A DNA stretch of 64,000 bases, from positions 1 to 64,000 of the forward strand of contig JAPFBL010000242.1 of NCBI GenBank assembly GCA_026182355.1, written 5' to 3'. Position 1 is the first letter of the stretch; each line of letters opens with the position of its first letter. Positions 11,961 through 25,060 of this stretch are shown piece by piece. The DNA comes from Hermatobates lingyangjiaoensis (lineage: Eukaryota > Arthropoda > Insecta > Hemiptera > Hermatobatidae). Below the pieces are notes generated by a model that had not been told where the DNA came from, searched no databases, and saw only the letters and a program-made list of their open reading frames with translations. The translations under genes were made by a program, and so were the position numbers.

Positions 11961-14337
11961 TTCATGGCAGGGGTACTGCCTGTGAGAAAAAAAACACACA
12001 TACACGTACAACACACACACTCGTATTCACGAAATCTCTTTTATTGGATCCAGTGCTCTTCAAAATGTATACATCATTAACTGTTTTACATAAAAAAGGA
12101 AGCGAAAGAAAGATGGTGATTAATACAGTATAAAACAATGATGAACTATCAGTGAGCGTTGACGAAGTCCCCTAACTATCGGAAATCGTTTGAGCTCATT
12201 AACTTACTAAAAATAAACGATTATTTTAAAACCAACTTATAAAGGTCATTAACTTTTTCATTGCATTTTTCAAAGTAAGCAGAATTTTTTTTCCAAGCTA
12301 AATTGTTATCCTACAATATGATTCAATTTATAAGAGGTTAAAAGTTGAAAACACTTGTAGCTTCTCCTTAACTCGTCAACCTATTAAATTTATAAAACGA
12401 GATAAATTTATAAAATCTATTTTTGTTGACTTTAAGAATAAAATATATTTTTAAGAATATAAATCTCTCAGATTAATAATGGCATAAGAAAGGAAAATTC
12501 TTTAACTGGATTATAATCTTTAAGATTCCTTTAAAGTCTTGCCAGTTTTGTCAATTCTTAGTTAAAAAGTAATATTATTTTTAATATAACGTCCAAAATG
12601 TCATTGTTATCACAGCTTCGACATAATATGCAACAGTGACTTCCCTTTCTTACTCTCTCTCTCTCTCTCTCTCTCTGTTAACTTACTTTTTTTAACTTAT
12701 AGTTAATTGTCATAGCAAAGAAAGTTTTGTTGAAAAATATTTAAAATTATGATAATATATTATTTGCAATTCAAAATTAATGTTTAGATTGTCATTATAT
12801 GAAACAAACCTTAAAAGTTGAATCAGTTTTTTATTTATCGCTTTCCATGGAAGTATAATGGGCTATTTTAGCAGGCTCAGAGCTAATTTGAATACTGTAG
12901 TTGTTTTAGGGAGAACACAAGTTCCATTCACTCATATATCTTGTTTCTGGTTGTTCAAATTACCGTGTTATAACTCATATAACCCACCTTGATTATTGAT
13001 GCTTACATAAACTGCGATTTGTCTAAAAAAAAAAATGAAAGCTTTTTTGTTTGTAAACTTTCATCTGCTTAATTTATTGTAAAAACTAAATTTTTTTTTT
13101 TAGAAATTAAATATTACTTTATTAATGACTTCAAAATTTCAGTTGAGTCTTAATATGTGCTTAGACACTGGTTAAAATTATCGAAAAGAATGTGTTACGC
13201 TTGGAATTTAATTTTACTTTATTAAAATATGTATTCAATTTTATTTATTTGATCCTAAATATGAAAAGTTTGCTAAAGTTTTTGATTAGAAATACTTATT
13301 TTAAAACTTTAATAGTTTTTCCAATCAAAAACTTTAATAGTTTTTCCCCGACATAAATACTGCTAAAGTATAAATATTAAATAACAATATTGGTTTTAAA
13401 TGCATTAAATTTCTCTGTAACTCAACAGTAACAGACGATCTAACAGATTAAAGATACTGAAAATTTGTCAAGGTTTTTGAATATACTGCTAGTTGTTAAA
13501 ACAAATATCATTAGTGACATTCCTGAGGAAGCCTCGAAAAAAGTGCAGCAGTTTACCCATGTCAATCGTTTCCATGAAATGACTTTATCTTAACTGGAAT
13601 TTTCCAAAAAAAAAAGATGAATAAATTAGGTAGACTGCTAAAACTAATTTACTTATATTATTTTAAAAGCTTAACCAATTCAAATGCTATAAGATCATGA
13701 CATTCATGAACAGATGTGATAGTATCCAGATTAAAGTAAATTACTTTTAAAGAAATTACTAAAATTAATCAATTCGAGTATACTGAATTAGCAAAAAAAA
13801 AAAAAATATACATTGCAACATTACTAAGCATTGAATCCAAATATCGTAAAATACATGGTAGGTAACCAAGACATTCAATAAAAGTTTCTTTTATTGAATA
13901 ATAAAATTATTCAATAAAATTTAAAAAAAAATTATTCAATATAATTATTGAATAATTGAATTATAAAACATTCTATAATGTTTCTTTTATAAAGGTTCTC
14001 TCTAAAAAAAATTGACTATACTAAATGATTAAAAGATTTTTCCTTTATTTTGATATTTTTAGGCGAAAATTTTTTAAACGTTGATAAAAAAAACTAACGA
14101 CAGTAAATATTTCAAAGACTTTTTTTATATTTTAATATTTTTAGATGAAAATTTTTAAACTTTGATTAAAAAACTAACAATAGTTAATATTTGAAAGAGT
14201 TTGTCTATATTTTGTATTTTTAAATGAAAGTTTTATTTTCAAAATGTTGTTCAAAAAGAACTAATGATAGTAAATATTTGAAAGATTTTGTCTATATTTT
14301 GATATCATTAGATTAAAAGTTTTTTTTCAAATCGTTG
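11961..14337. other. AT-rich DNA with a small (CT)n
   Basis: A CT microsatellite lies at about 12650-12676. A short local duplication (AACTTTAATAGTTTTTCC) is visible near 13306-13346, and diverged ~110-bp tandem units with TTTGAAAGA...TTTTAGATGAAA themes run across 14030-14335. No gene seen. Confidence 0.5.
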
Positions 14338-14681
14338 ATCATGGGATAGGTTAGGTTAGGTTAGGTTGCAGTGGCAGCCCCACAAGGGAACACACTTAGG
14401 CCCAGCATTGGCTCTTTGTGATACCACGCAATGAGGATTGATTCTACAGTGGGAGTACTAAATTTTACTTAACTCAAGTGTATTTAGAGTAGGGATCTTT
14501 AACGAGTACCTGACATCGTACATGAACTAGACCGATAGTTAACGTCCTTCTCGAGGGACGATTTTGCTCTGATTTATTTACTCCCGCGTGAATAAATCAT
14601 TAGGGCAGGTGGATCGAACCCGTCCTATCAGTTCAGAGGTGAGCACGTACCACTGAGCTAGCCTGACCCCCATCATGGGAT
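14338..14681 (-). mobile_element. tRNA-derived SINE with 10-bp target-site duplication and TTAGG tail
   Basis: Minus-strand near full-length copy at 14348-14671. The tail is (TTAGG)-type: AGGTTAGGTTAGGTTAGGTT as written on the plus strand. The body includes GCAGTGGCAGCCCCACAAGG, TTGTGATACCACGCAATG, GTATTTAGAGTAGGGATC and ACGAGTACCTGACATCGTAC, and the head ends with ACCACTGAGCTAGCCTGACCCC. ATCATGGGAT occurs at 14338-14347 and 14672-14681 as a perfect flanking duplication. This is one of the best-preserved copies and useful as a family reference. Confidence 0.93.
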
Positions 14682-14708
14682 GAGGAAAGTTATAAATGCA
14701 GGAGCAGT

Positions 14709-14710
14709 GG

Positions 14711-14799
<89 letters not shown>

Positions 14800-14812
14800 G
14801 AGAGAGAGGATG
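14709..14812. repeat. (GA)n microsatellite
   Basis: About 100 bp of GA with few interruptions. The 96-codon minus-strand frame with an LSLSLS run is only this tract read through. Confidence 0.95.
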
Positions 14813-15780
14813 AGAGTGATATTAATAGGCATATAGAAAATGTTTGATCTATTTAAAAAAGTATACAAAGAAGAGAAAACAAATCTGCCCCCACATAATT
14901 AACGATAGTGTTGATAATGGAGAAAAAGAAATCCATCCCATTCGTTTGTATTTATAGCGTTGATATTAATTAAATTTTTAATTAAAAAAATTTAAAATTA
15001 AAGATGGTTTAAATTTTTTTAAATATAAGCGTTTATATTTAATTTTAGGTCTCTATATTCACGGAAAATGGTTGAACAAACAAACAAACAAACTCACGAA
15101 CTATATATATAGAGATGACCGGGCATCATATTACGGCAAAAAAATATTTGCCGTAAAAATATCTACATGTATTTTTAAACATTTTTGTGCTCGGTAATAG
15201 AATTTTGAAATCGAGATTTATGTTACACTACTGAACACAATTCAGTTAAAGCATTCCAATGCTGACTACATATCGCGTTTTCTAGTTGAATCATACCAGA
15301 TTGTTTTAATCGATAAATGTTATTTCTTGCAAAATGAGAAATTTCTAAATGTTTAAACGTCATCAATTAAGCAACAGTAGCTGAAGGGACACAGCTACAA
15401 GGAAGGTGAAGGGTATGTCATCAAACTATTTCTTAATAAACTGCTCATCTCTGATTGAATATTCAGATAACAACTTAGTACATTGCTTTTGCATCAGCTT
15501 TAATAGAATAAATCATATTAAAATCAACTCTATCAACATCTATTATTCAAAATATTTGATATATTCAATAACTAAAACCACAGTCAACAATAGTAATTGA
15601 ATCTTCAATTTCTAAAGTTATAACCCAACCAACAAGAAAACAATCAAATGATTTATTGCATCAACCACCGTTGTTGATGCGATTCTGCTGCCAACCAAAA
15701 TTAATTTGATGCCAAAGTATTGGATTCTTTTTGCTTCCCATATTCATTTAAAGTATTTTTGTTCTTTTGTTCTGGAACAT
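14813..15780. other. AT-rich DNA, nothing recognised
   Basis: Nothing coding. A small hairpin ATTACGGCAAAAAAATATTTGCCGTAA lies around 15130-15157. Confidence 0.45.
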
Positions 15781-15783
15781 CCT

Positions 15784-15995
15784 TTATAAAAATATGTTAT
15801 AACGTAGAAACCAGTAATTGTAATTTATTTTCTTGATATTTTACTATAAGTAAAATATAATAAACATGAACAAATTCTGACTCGGAACATTCTTAATAAA
15901 TATATGTTATAACGTAGAAACCAGTAATGTGTAATTTATTTTCTTGATACTTTACTATAACTAAAATATAGTAAACATGAAAAAATTCTGTATAG
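15784..15995. repeat. 110-bp tandem duplication
   Basis: ATGTTATAACGTAGAAACCAG occurs at 15794 and again at 15904 (110-bp offset), followed in both by a TTTATTTTCTTGATA block, an ACTATAA...AAATATA inverted motif and AACATGAA. Two copies only. Confidence 0.85.
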
Positions 15996-15996
15996 G

Positions 15997-16490
15997 TTTA
16001 CATGTTTCTAAGTTCGTAAGGTAGTTTTTTAATGTTTTTTCGATGATGTCTTTGTAAATGTTGATGGGTGGGTGGGGTGTGTATCCAAAAGTTTGTTACC
16101 ATGCTACAATCTTTGATAGATCAAATTTATATTTTACAGAAAATGAGCCTTATAATGCAGATGAACACTATGGTTTACGAGTAATATTGCACGATGGGGA
16201 CGTCATTTTCTTTTTGGCCAAAATAATATTATTAGACATCACATTTTCTCTGTGAACTATCGATATAGGCTTTTAAAATTTTGTCATCATCATCAAAATG
16301 ACAGATGCAATATGTGAAAAAAAAATCTAAGATTTTTAAAACAACTGGGAACATTTTTTCTCAAAAAATTGTAAAATATTTTACTTATGGTTCAATCTGA
16401 AATCTTGAGAGGAAAATGCAAGCCGTTTGACGGATCAAAATGAAATCAAACCTAAAAATACTCCATTATATGTTGGGTGAGTTATAACAA
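15997..16490 (-). repeat. Dispersed repeat R, minus-strand copy
   Basis: Read on the minus strand it matches 34970-35430: TTCATTTTGATCCGTCAAACGG near 16425-16445, GATTTGATAGATC-like and GTTACCATGCTACAATC corresponding to GATCCATCAAAGATTC/GTAGCGTGGTAACAAGC, a short GTGGGTGGG tract matching the CACCC tract of the other copy, and the GATGATGTCT/GACATCA edge. Diverged and internally deleted. Confidence 0.7.
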
Positions 16491-18925
16491 AGTTTTGCTC
16501 TCAACTTATGTAAACTGATTTATTTATTAATATTTGATAAATCATTATATAGGAACAATAAAGGATTATTTATGTCATCACTTAGAACAGATTTTATTAT
16601 AACTGTGCTCTTAAGTGGGATTATTCATCTCAAGTTAAATCATTTTTCGGAATCGTGGTTTTTTATTAAATTTGATACCTATAGGAAAATTGAGCCAAGT
16701 CAATACTTGTTCAAAATACATTGTTTTAAAATAACTGTTTGAGAAACATTATTTCATATAGAGAATTTTTATTTTACTTACTTGTATGCATTAGCTGTTT
16801 CCAATAAATTGAATATTTATTTCATACATAAAATTACAACGTTTAATTGTATTTTGGTTGTTTTTGGTAATCAATTTCACATTATTATTCATATGTTATA
16901 TTGTAGTTGTAAACCAGTCGATGAGCACTATGTGTTTGAAACACGTCTAACTTTTGTGTAGATACGTCGTGTTTCCTTCCTTATTCTAATCATAATTAGG
17001 TATTGTTTAATGTCATCAACGTTCTAATGATGCAAAGATACGGCCAACATAATGTTAATACAATAGAAAATATGAAAATATTTTAATTTCCATATTTTAT
17101 ACAAAAAAAAAACTCCCTTCAAATCTGTAAAAATATACGATTCTACAAAATACTAAAATTTGGGAAACATTGTTCTATAACAAGAGCTGTATGTATGAAA
17201 TAAATAGCAGTAGACTTCAAGCACACAATAGAGCTGTTGTTATAAATTACAATAGAAACTGTTTACAACTATTTTGGTATTCAGTGCCTAATTTTAATGC
17301 TTTCATCACTGTAAATGCAAACAAAATATGGAACTTTAATAAGACCCCATTTTATTAGAAGATTAATGCAATAATGCATTGGATTTGAAAAATGAAAAAA
17401 ATAAAAATAAAATAATGTAGCAGTTTTACATGCCAATATCCATATGAAATCAACGTGAAAATTACAATAATTTTTTTTTTATAAATTAAAAATAATGTTA
17501 TAAAATTGCCTTCTTTTGTGAAACATAGAGTGGTAATTTATTCTGTCTTTTTTGAAAAAAAAAACAAATCACCTAAGATACATACTTCTATAAAGTATCT
17601 CAATAAGTTTCTACACTGATGTTTAGGAAGTAACTAATATTTATGCTCTAATTGAGACCTTAACGAAATGACTTGCAATACAAATATTCATGGATTCTAA
17701 TTTTTTTTGTTAAATCAGAATCAAAGTAAAAAAATTATTAAGTTAAATGAAAATTAGTTAATGAAAATATAATTAAATTCTTTGACTGAAAATTTCTTCC
17801 ACAATCTGAGTTAAACTACAAACTATTCTACGAATTAACCGGATCTTAATAGAATTAGTATAAAAATCAAAAATTAATTTGATTGAAATTTAGTAATTAA
17901 CTCCTGTGGGGAACGCCCAACCATACCATTTTTTTTGTATAAACGATGAATAAATTAATATTATTTACATCTTAAAATATGAATATTTTTTAAGATACCA
18001 ATATCTAGTGTAGAGACGCTGATGATTTATTCAGCCCTAAGCTTCAACATAAAGTGGTAGTGATAAGTCGTAGTGTATGTAATAAATAAATAAATAAAAC
18101 ATCCAACATTTAAATAACATACTTATATAAAGTTCTGTCATAACGTAGTTAAGTGTGAACGCATGTTTAAGTTATTATTTTGAACTATACAGAACATATA
18201 TATCATGCATACAATGAACAGTGAATTCATATTACCTTAAATCTATATTTTGTTGTTATTTAGAGCATGATAATGATTTTCGAGAGTAATTTCATATCAC
18301 AGAAAGTAATTCATTCTATATACAATTTAAATGTACCTTTAACCAATATTATACATCTGAAATCAGAGTTTTAGAGTATTACTTTGAAAGAAAATAAAAA
18401 AACTTTGTGAATAGACTTACACTGTATTAAACATAAACAAAAAAAAGGAGCTGTGGGATAAAATTGAGAAATTATCTTTTACTGAGAATTTAAATCCTGG
18501 AATTGATGTTTGTGGGAAAATGAATGCAATAGTATGATAGAAAATGTGAGAAAAAAGATTATTTTTACAAATATCAGATTGTGCTTTTCAAATGAAATTC
18601 ATTTCACTTTAACAGATTTTGCATTTCTGATGTTAGAAAAAAAAAATTGTATTCAACCTTTGCATTACTGCTAGATGTAAAGGAATTAATTTGTATTTTA
18701 ATAGCTTTGAGTATTTATATTGTTCACTTTATTGAAACACGCAGTTACTATTTAATAAAAAGATATAAATGAATAATGTCCTGATCTTATCAATTATTTA
18801 AAACGACTATCCGCATATTTTAGCTATCTCTGTGGTAATTTTCCAGCCATAAGTATAAAACATACATTGCCGAACTCCTAGAAGCTTGAAAAATTCTTAT
18901 GTTTATAATTCACTTTTAAATTGTT
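16491..18925. other. AT-rich DNA, nothing recognised
   Basis: No coding, RNA or repeat signal beyond A/T runs. Confidence 0.5.
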
Positions 18926-19140
18926 TAAAAAGATTTCACATGAACACGTGAAATAACAATCAATGATCAAACCACAATAAGAAAATGTGAAAAAAAATAT
19001 TAAAATCTCAACAGTAACAAGCGGTCATTGTCAGAGTAAAAAACCTCTCAGTTGGGTTTTTGACTCTGACGAAGACCGCTTGTTACGGTTGAAAGATCTT
19101 AGTCTTGTTTTACCCATTTTCTTATTGTGGTTTGATAATT
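18926..19140. mobile_element. PLE terminal fold-back, type T2
   Basis: Left arm: AATCAATGATCAAACCACAATAAG...AACAGTAACAAGCGGTCATTGTCAGAGT. Right arm: the complement starting GTTGGGTTTTTGACTCTGACGAAGACCGCTTGTTACGGTTGAAAGATCTTAG and ending TTATTGTGGTTTGAT. Read outward, the right arm has CTGACGA, an ACCG/CGGT hairpin, then TGAAAGATC. The left arm is more diverged than the right. No clear (TA)n remains at the edges. Confidence 0.85.
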
Positions 19141-19276
19141 AAAATTGTTTATTGAAAAAGTAGAATACCCAACGTATAATTAATTCCATTTTTCATCATT
19201 AGGAATAATAGTTTGTTTTCCTAAGAAAAAATATACTAAAATTGATTCGTATTTAAATATAGTTATTTAAAATACG

Positions 19277-19599
19277 AAATAAATGATAGGTTAGGTTAGA
19301 TTGCAGTGGCAGCCCCACAAGGGAACTTTGTGATACCGCACAATGAAGATTGATTCTACAGTGGGAGTCCTAAGTTTTGCCTAACTCAATGTATTTAGAG
19401 TAGGGATCATTTAACGAGTACCTGTCATCGTACAGGCTCGAGACCGACGGTTCAGCGTCCTTCTCCGACGGATGACGTCGTCAGATTTATTCACCTCTCG
19501 CATGAATAAATCGAGAGCCAGGTGGGGATCGAACCCGGACCTATCAGTTCAAAGGTGAATACGTTAACCACTGAGCCAACCTGGCCCTTAAATAAATGA
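19277..19599 (-). mobile_element. tRNA-derived SINE with 10-bp target-site duplication
   Basis: Minus-strand copy at 19287-19589 with TTAGG-type tail, GCAGTGGCAGCCCCACAAGG body start, an internal loss of the TGTGTTC...GCC block seen in other copies, GTACCTGTCATCGTACAGG, and head ending AACCACTGAGCCAACCTGG. AAATAAATGA flanks it at 19277-19286 and 19590-19599. Confidence 0.92.
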
Positions 19600-20221
19600 C
19601 AAGAATATTTATACTGCAGATAAAGCTAGACCACTCCATTAGTAAGACAGATCTACTGCACTGTAGAAATTAAGCGTTCGTTTCCATATAACACACTTCT
19701 AAATTGCAACACAATAAAATTAAATTTGTATAAATTAACAATTTAATTACATGCAAAATTAAATAATTGAATATAAAAAATTAAATTTAATAACTTAATT
19801 TTATAAAATTGTACTTTAATAAAAAAAACTTATCTACTTAGTTTAATGAAAGTACTACAATATAATAAAAACATTTCTCCATTATTTTTGCTCGCTAATA
19901 AACAGATTTATCTTTCTTTAATAATTTTTTTGATTTTTGATGTTCTAAAACCGGTTAGTTTTAAAATATAAATAGTTATTAGGCATAGAAAGACAAACGA
20001 CGCCAGTTGAGTGAAAGGGGGTGTTCAGGATGCATCGTGCTCTGTGGCTTCTTACTTGCGTCAGAAATTTATATATTCTTCATCAGATAGTTAGTTTTAT
20101 TGTTTTCTTTTTAGGGTATTATGCAGTAAAATAAATGCGGACTTCCAGTATACTAGGAGGGAGAAGGTATTTCTAACACTGCAGAGTGCCTACATCACTG
20201 CATTCCCCAGACTTGAATAAC
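19600..20221. other. AT-rich DNA, nothing recognised
   Basis: No supported feature. Confidence 0.45.
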
Positions 20222-20812
20222 GTTCTGAGGTAAAATGGATAAACCAACAAAAGTTTCCACACAAATGAAGTTTTATTCAACGCGTTTCGAACACTTTGTG
20301 TTCATCAGGAAGACACTATAATACAAATTATATCTAATCAGTTACAAAGTTAGAGTGAAATAATAAAATTCAAGACATACCCAAGGATGTGGTACTGACG
20401 GGTTCGTCCAGTGAAAACATCTAGTAGGAAACAGATCCGTTGCGAAAGAGTGGGGATAGGCATTTAGGAGATAAGGTGACAAAGGCGTCGGGTATGCTTG
20501 AAAACCATTAACTGAAATACAGATGGCCAGAACCACTAATTTAGAGGAAAGAAACTTTTTTTTTTTGTGATTCATTTAATTTATTCTTTGTGATTCTAGA
20601 AACAGTTTAAGAAATTTGTGACACCCTGGAATTTGATCATTAGGACATAGAGAAGCAGAAGGATTATTAATGACGGCTTTGTTTATTTTAAAAGCTTCCA
20701 AATTACAAATTTCTTTAAACTTTCTTTTCGCATGTAGGATGGTAAGGTTCAAGTTTTCCATTCATTCATCCATTCAAGTTTTCTTGGTTTATCCATTTTA
20801 CCTCAGAATGAG
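20222..20812 (-). pseudogene. PLE 3' fragment: endonuclease tail plus T1 terminal unit
   Basis: The minus-strand frame at 20576-20761 includes NLTILHAKRKFKEICNLEAF and ends NDQIPGCHKFLKLFL. This resembles the segment after the GIY-YIG domain in Penelope-like endonucleases (a TILH...LE-K pattern). That is family knowledge recalled rather than searched. Downstream on the same strand, about 240 bp of non-coding DNA leads to CTGATGAACACAAAGTGTTCGAAACGCGTT at about 20275-20310, the T1 terminal unit. The whole block is bounded by an inverted repeat: TTCTGAGGTAAAATGGATAAACC at 20223 and its complement at about 20790. The RT part is absent. Confidence 0.55.
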
Positions 20813-21644
20813 TAAATACCACACAATTACGGATTGCACAACTAATGATTTAAATAACGTTACTAATTACTCAACAAAGTTTAATAAACCATGGAATGTA
20901 TAACACATGATCTAAAACAATAAGGTATATAGTTCTTAAACTGAATATACAACAGTAAATATGACATGGAGATAAATAAAGAAAAAAAATAAAGTTATAA
21001 AATCCCCTGATATCAGATAAGATACGATATTAAATTAAACTTATTTCAAAATTAATATGTTCTTAATATAATTTTGACCTGAATGATAATTACCAGCTAG
21101 AATAATGACTTACTATATAATTAACGGAATGTATTATGTCCACTTGGCTCAGTGTTTACAATGCCATCTCCATTGAAAATAGTATAAATACAGAGAACGT
21201 TTGTACACCTAGTTTTAAGACTGCAGTAGTTAATTTACCACAACGTATACTACCTCGAACTCATATGTAGTTTCTGAGTTTTTTCTCTTCTCCAACAGAA
21301 TACTAAAAGATAAACCATGAACGTGTATGTTCATGAATATTGTATATGTTGTTTCGTGATCTAACATTTAGTTAAATATAATTATATTTTCATCAATTGG
21401 CTGTTCTTTGTTCTTTGTTTACTTGGAACCATCAATTAAAATGAGATATCAGAAGGAGAACTTTAAAAACGCGTTCAATGTTGGTATCACTTCACATAAA
21501 CATCTCTTTTGTTGTCGAATAATTTTTATTTCTTTCCAATATTCACACGCATTACTTAAAGGCCTTTACCTTTTGATCCTATTCTAGAATCATTCCATAT
21601 TGTTGAAAGAGGCGAATAACATTAACTGGTTTATTTTAAATCGG
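20813..21644. other. AT-rich DNA, nothing recognised
   Basis: No supported feature. Confidence 0.45.
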
Positions 21645-21858
21645 TGCTTCTAAATTTTGTCTAACACAACTGTATTTAGGATATAGATCTTTAAAAATAT
21701 TGTAAATGTTTAACGTCCTTTTTGAAGGACGACATGCTAACATTTTGTCACTATTCGTGTGAAGGGATTTTTGGTTACAGAAAGTATTAACCCTAGTGAA
21801 GAGTATCTTCTAGTCCAGAATCGAGCAGGCAAGCCACTGGGCTACTCTGCTCCCTACT
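21645..21858 (-). mobile_element. Old, diverged tRNA-derived SINE
   Basis: Read on the minus strand: head GGAGCAGAGTAGCCCAGTGG with a box A-like TAGCCCAGTGGC, a GTCCTTCAAAAAGGACGTTAAAC core and CTAAATACAGTTGTG, then GACAAAATTTAG. Head and body are recognisable but differ widely from the young copies, so this is an old copy or a sister subfamily with a different head. Confidence 0.7.
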
Positions 21859-23205
21859 AAAGAATGTAACATTTTGGATTGCTTTAAAATGACTCAATAG
21901 CGTCAATTCTAACTTACATGATACAATAGGTTCAGTAAGTCAGCAGTATTTTGGTACTGAAAAAGTACTTTGGTTGAAAAAGTCTTATCAACAGCTGGTT
22001 ATAAATATTTCTCTTTCGTTGTTAAAAGAGTTCTTTAGATTCAAGTGAAGCTAAATTTCATCGAAAGTAACAGCAATGCATCCATCCAAACTACAGATTT
22101 ATTTAAGTGAATCAAATTCAGTCATTTAATTTTGATTGAAAAGTACATATTCTTCTTCTGCTCTGTTCTTTTTACCATTCATAACAATGCAATGCAAAAA
22201 TTCAACACTCGCAACTGCAATGTAATCACTTTCCAAATTCAATTTTAAAAATAACACATATGATAATACTGCGTTTTAAAAACGCGTTGTTTACAAAACA
22301 AATTTTCCGTGAAAAGTTTTATTATTCTTACTGTAATGAGGAAAATAGCATATATGAAGCAACTAATACATTTATTACCATGAAGAAATTAGGAAAAATC
22401 ATTGCATCAAGCTATTCAACACTTAGTTATTTCCAAGGTACTCAAAAATACAGTACAATTAAATGGCAGATTTGATAGAACTAACTGTAAAAAGTGAATA
22501 TGTTTTATAAAAAACATATGCTCCTGTTTTGTCAGGAGAAGTTTAAATAGTCAGGAGAAGATAAAATAGTGGTTCTGTAGAAGGAAAGATGTTTGTTGTC
22601 GCTTCGCGGATATCTGATAGAGACTTTGAGAAAGGGTAAAAGAATGATTGTTCTTCGAAAAAAAACAGGTCATATCTCAAGATAACTCTGACAAATTTTA
22701 GGACCTTCCAAACGAACTGATAATGAAATACTAGTGCTAGAAGTTTAAATTAAAAAAAAAAAAACTGCTCCACTTTTGCTGGACCAGTTCTCCAATAATT
22801 TTGAATTTTTCCTTGCTATGTTACATTTAAAGTTTTTTTTTACTATATTTTTGGTTGCTCCTTTCTTATAATTTGATTAACAAATATAACTTAAAGTATT
22901 TTATATTTTTAGATAGTGCTGTTTGAACAAAGTTTATTTTATGGCAAAAATCTTTACTTAATTTTTCATGTCATTAAATAAATTAAATGTGATTTTGAAA
23001 ATACATATTACTATATCTAAATAATAAAAACATATAATAAAAAAACTATAGAAAAATAAACAGTCAACATGCAATTTTCGTTTCTTTACTAGAAACAGTA
23101 GTATCAGGCATTTCCAGACAATAATGAATAAATGTTTTAAGATCACTAAAAAATTAGGAATATTTATTATAACACCGTGTTTGACCCTTCCATTGTTACT
23201 TGCCA
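21859..23205. other. AT-rich DNA, nothing recognised
   Basis: No supported gene. The 160-codon minus-strand frame at 22958-23440 runs through a PLE arm and a (TA)n tract and is not a real protein. Confidence 0.5.
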
Positions 23206-23207
23206 TT

Positions 23208-23396
23208 GCATCTACAACATGCTTGGTCTCCCTTTCTCTTTTCTCCTGAAGAAGGATTACCCTAAAATTTGAGTCTGTAAGTGTGTGTTGAGTCATACTC
23301 TGTGTGTTACTCTTCTTGCATTTTGAAATCATATTGTGTACAGTTTGGATCATGTTTCGGTATATTAAGTGAAGATATATATATATATATATATAT
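23208..23396 (+). mobile_element. PLE terminal arm, type T5, ending in (TA)n
   Basis: GCTTGGTCTCCCTTTCTCTTTTCTCCTGAAGA followed by AGGATTACCCTAAAATTTGAG, GTAAGTGTGTG and TGTGTGTTAC. The same arrangement occurs at 36265-36395. It runs into (TA)n at 23374-23396. Only one arm is present. Confidence 0.7.
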
Positions 23397-23632
23397 AAAA
23401 AGATTTCACAAAAACACGTGAAATAACAATCAATGATCAAACCACAATAGGAAATGGGAAAACAAGACTAAGATCTTTCAACCGTAACAAGCGGTCTTTG
23501 TCAGAGTCAAATCCAACTCAGTTGGGTTTTTGACTCTGACGAAGACCGCTTGTTACGGTTGAAAGATCTTAGTCTTGTTTTCCCATTTCCTATTGTGGTT
23601 TGATCATTGATATATATATATATATAATTATT
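23397..23632. mobile_element. PLE terminal fold-back, type T2, between (TA)n tracts
   Basis: Well-preserved T2 palindrome: AATCAATGATCAAACCACAAT...AACCGTAACAAGCGGTC on the left, its complement with CTCTGACGAAGACCGCTTGTTACGGTTGAAAGATC on the right, meeting at AACTCAGTTGGG. (TA)n lies on both sides. Confidence 0.92.
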
Positions 23633-24964
23633 TGATTCAATTTGAAATACTAATTATTGTATAGTGTTTTAAGTGGTAATATTATTTATATAAGTTTTTT
23701 TAGAAATAATATATTATTTAATGTAATTCAATTGCTAATTGATTATTGGTTATACCGACAATTATTTAATAACTGGGGAACAAATCGTACAAAATTAATT
23801 AATTTTAAAGGTCAAATTTCAAAACGTACAGGCAAGTAAATCCGATATACAATTACAGATCAAACATAATGTTTTTTAGCCCTGTTATTTTTTTAATTAC
23901 ATTTGTATACATGTTATCTCAAATTAATGAAATATTTATTCTAATACAATTCAGAAAGCTAAAATTTTTACCAGACTATACCAGAAGAAACTGGAGCTGG
24001 ATTAATATAAAGTACGTTAAAACACATTTCCTCGAATATCATAAAATTCATTAACAATGTTTCATAACTCTAGATTAGTAATGTGATATATTTCAAAACA
24101 CTGTCAAATATGGTTACTGGTAGACTAGTTTCATAATTTCTAATTAACGTTATATTATTAACGGAATGTTATTAAGAAATATACACGAAGAGTAAACATA
24201 TGTTGTTATTACAATTATTTTCATTCATTTTTCACACTGTTTGCTTTAGTTTAAATAGAAATAAATTTTTGCAACTTTATTTTATGCAACTTTGTTACAG
24301 TTATCCCTTCCAGAATATCTTCTGACTAGTATTAAAAATAGGAAGTTTATTTTTCCCAGTGGAATAGTTTAGAAAAGTAAACTTATTCATAAAAATATAT
24401 TGATTTACCAAAGGGACTTGGAGTATAATTATTTTTTCTGGATTCTAGTGACTTGAAAAGACGATTTGTTGGCTAGCTGTGATTGCTTGGTACATGTGGG
24501 CGTGTGCTCAGACAGAGCTTGAGATTCAATCATATTAAAGGCTCTCTAGCGAGACTGATTGAAAATCATTATCCCATCAGCGGTCTTGTCAATCAAACCT
24601 AACTAATGTTCAGCGACAATGGAAAGGAGCAATCAAATCCAACTATAGTTTAATTATGTTTTCGAGATGTGTTAGGGTATATGCGCAAAGCAGAGCAGTT
24701 GCATGTACCATATATATATATATTTAAACAATCTACTTGTGTTTGAAAATTGTTTCTACTAGGAGATCATACAGAGCCTAATTTAATTATACGAAACCTA
24801 TATCAACAATAATATTGACACAAGGAACTGGAAATAGATAATGAAATAAGCAAAAAAAGAAAAAAACATAACAATTAAAGAAATAGGAAAAAAAAATTAA
24901 CTACACACACAACACTGATTACACAATGTAGATGCTATATATAGGTAGGTTATAGGAAAACAAC
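23633..24964. other. AT-rich DNA, nothing recognised
   Basis: A less AT-rich 150-bp patch at 24465-24630 has no recognisable identity. Short frames at 23657-24054 are AT-driven. Confidence 0.45.
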
Positions 24965-25060
24965 ATTCACAGTCAGTTAGGTGCTCTTGAAGATGGGATC
25001 CAGGCGGACCCGAAACCGGTCGAGCTTCTCAGAGACTTTACGAGGTATGACGGAATGTAT
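24965..25060 (+). mobile_element. Possible PLE terminal arm of another type
   Basis: TTGAAGATGGGATCC, AGGC, GGACCCGAAACCGGTC: a hairpin-like GGGATCC/GGACCC between a TTGAAGA box and CGAAA, the same order as the other terminal arms. Single arm; the first box has lost the leading C-T-G spelling. Confidence 0.4.

Noticed and set aside
22958..23440. 160-codon minus-strand frame
   Set aside because: Runs through a PLE terminal arm and a (TA)n tract (IYIYIYI), no domain.
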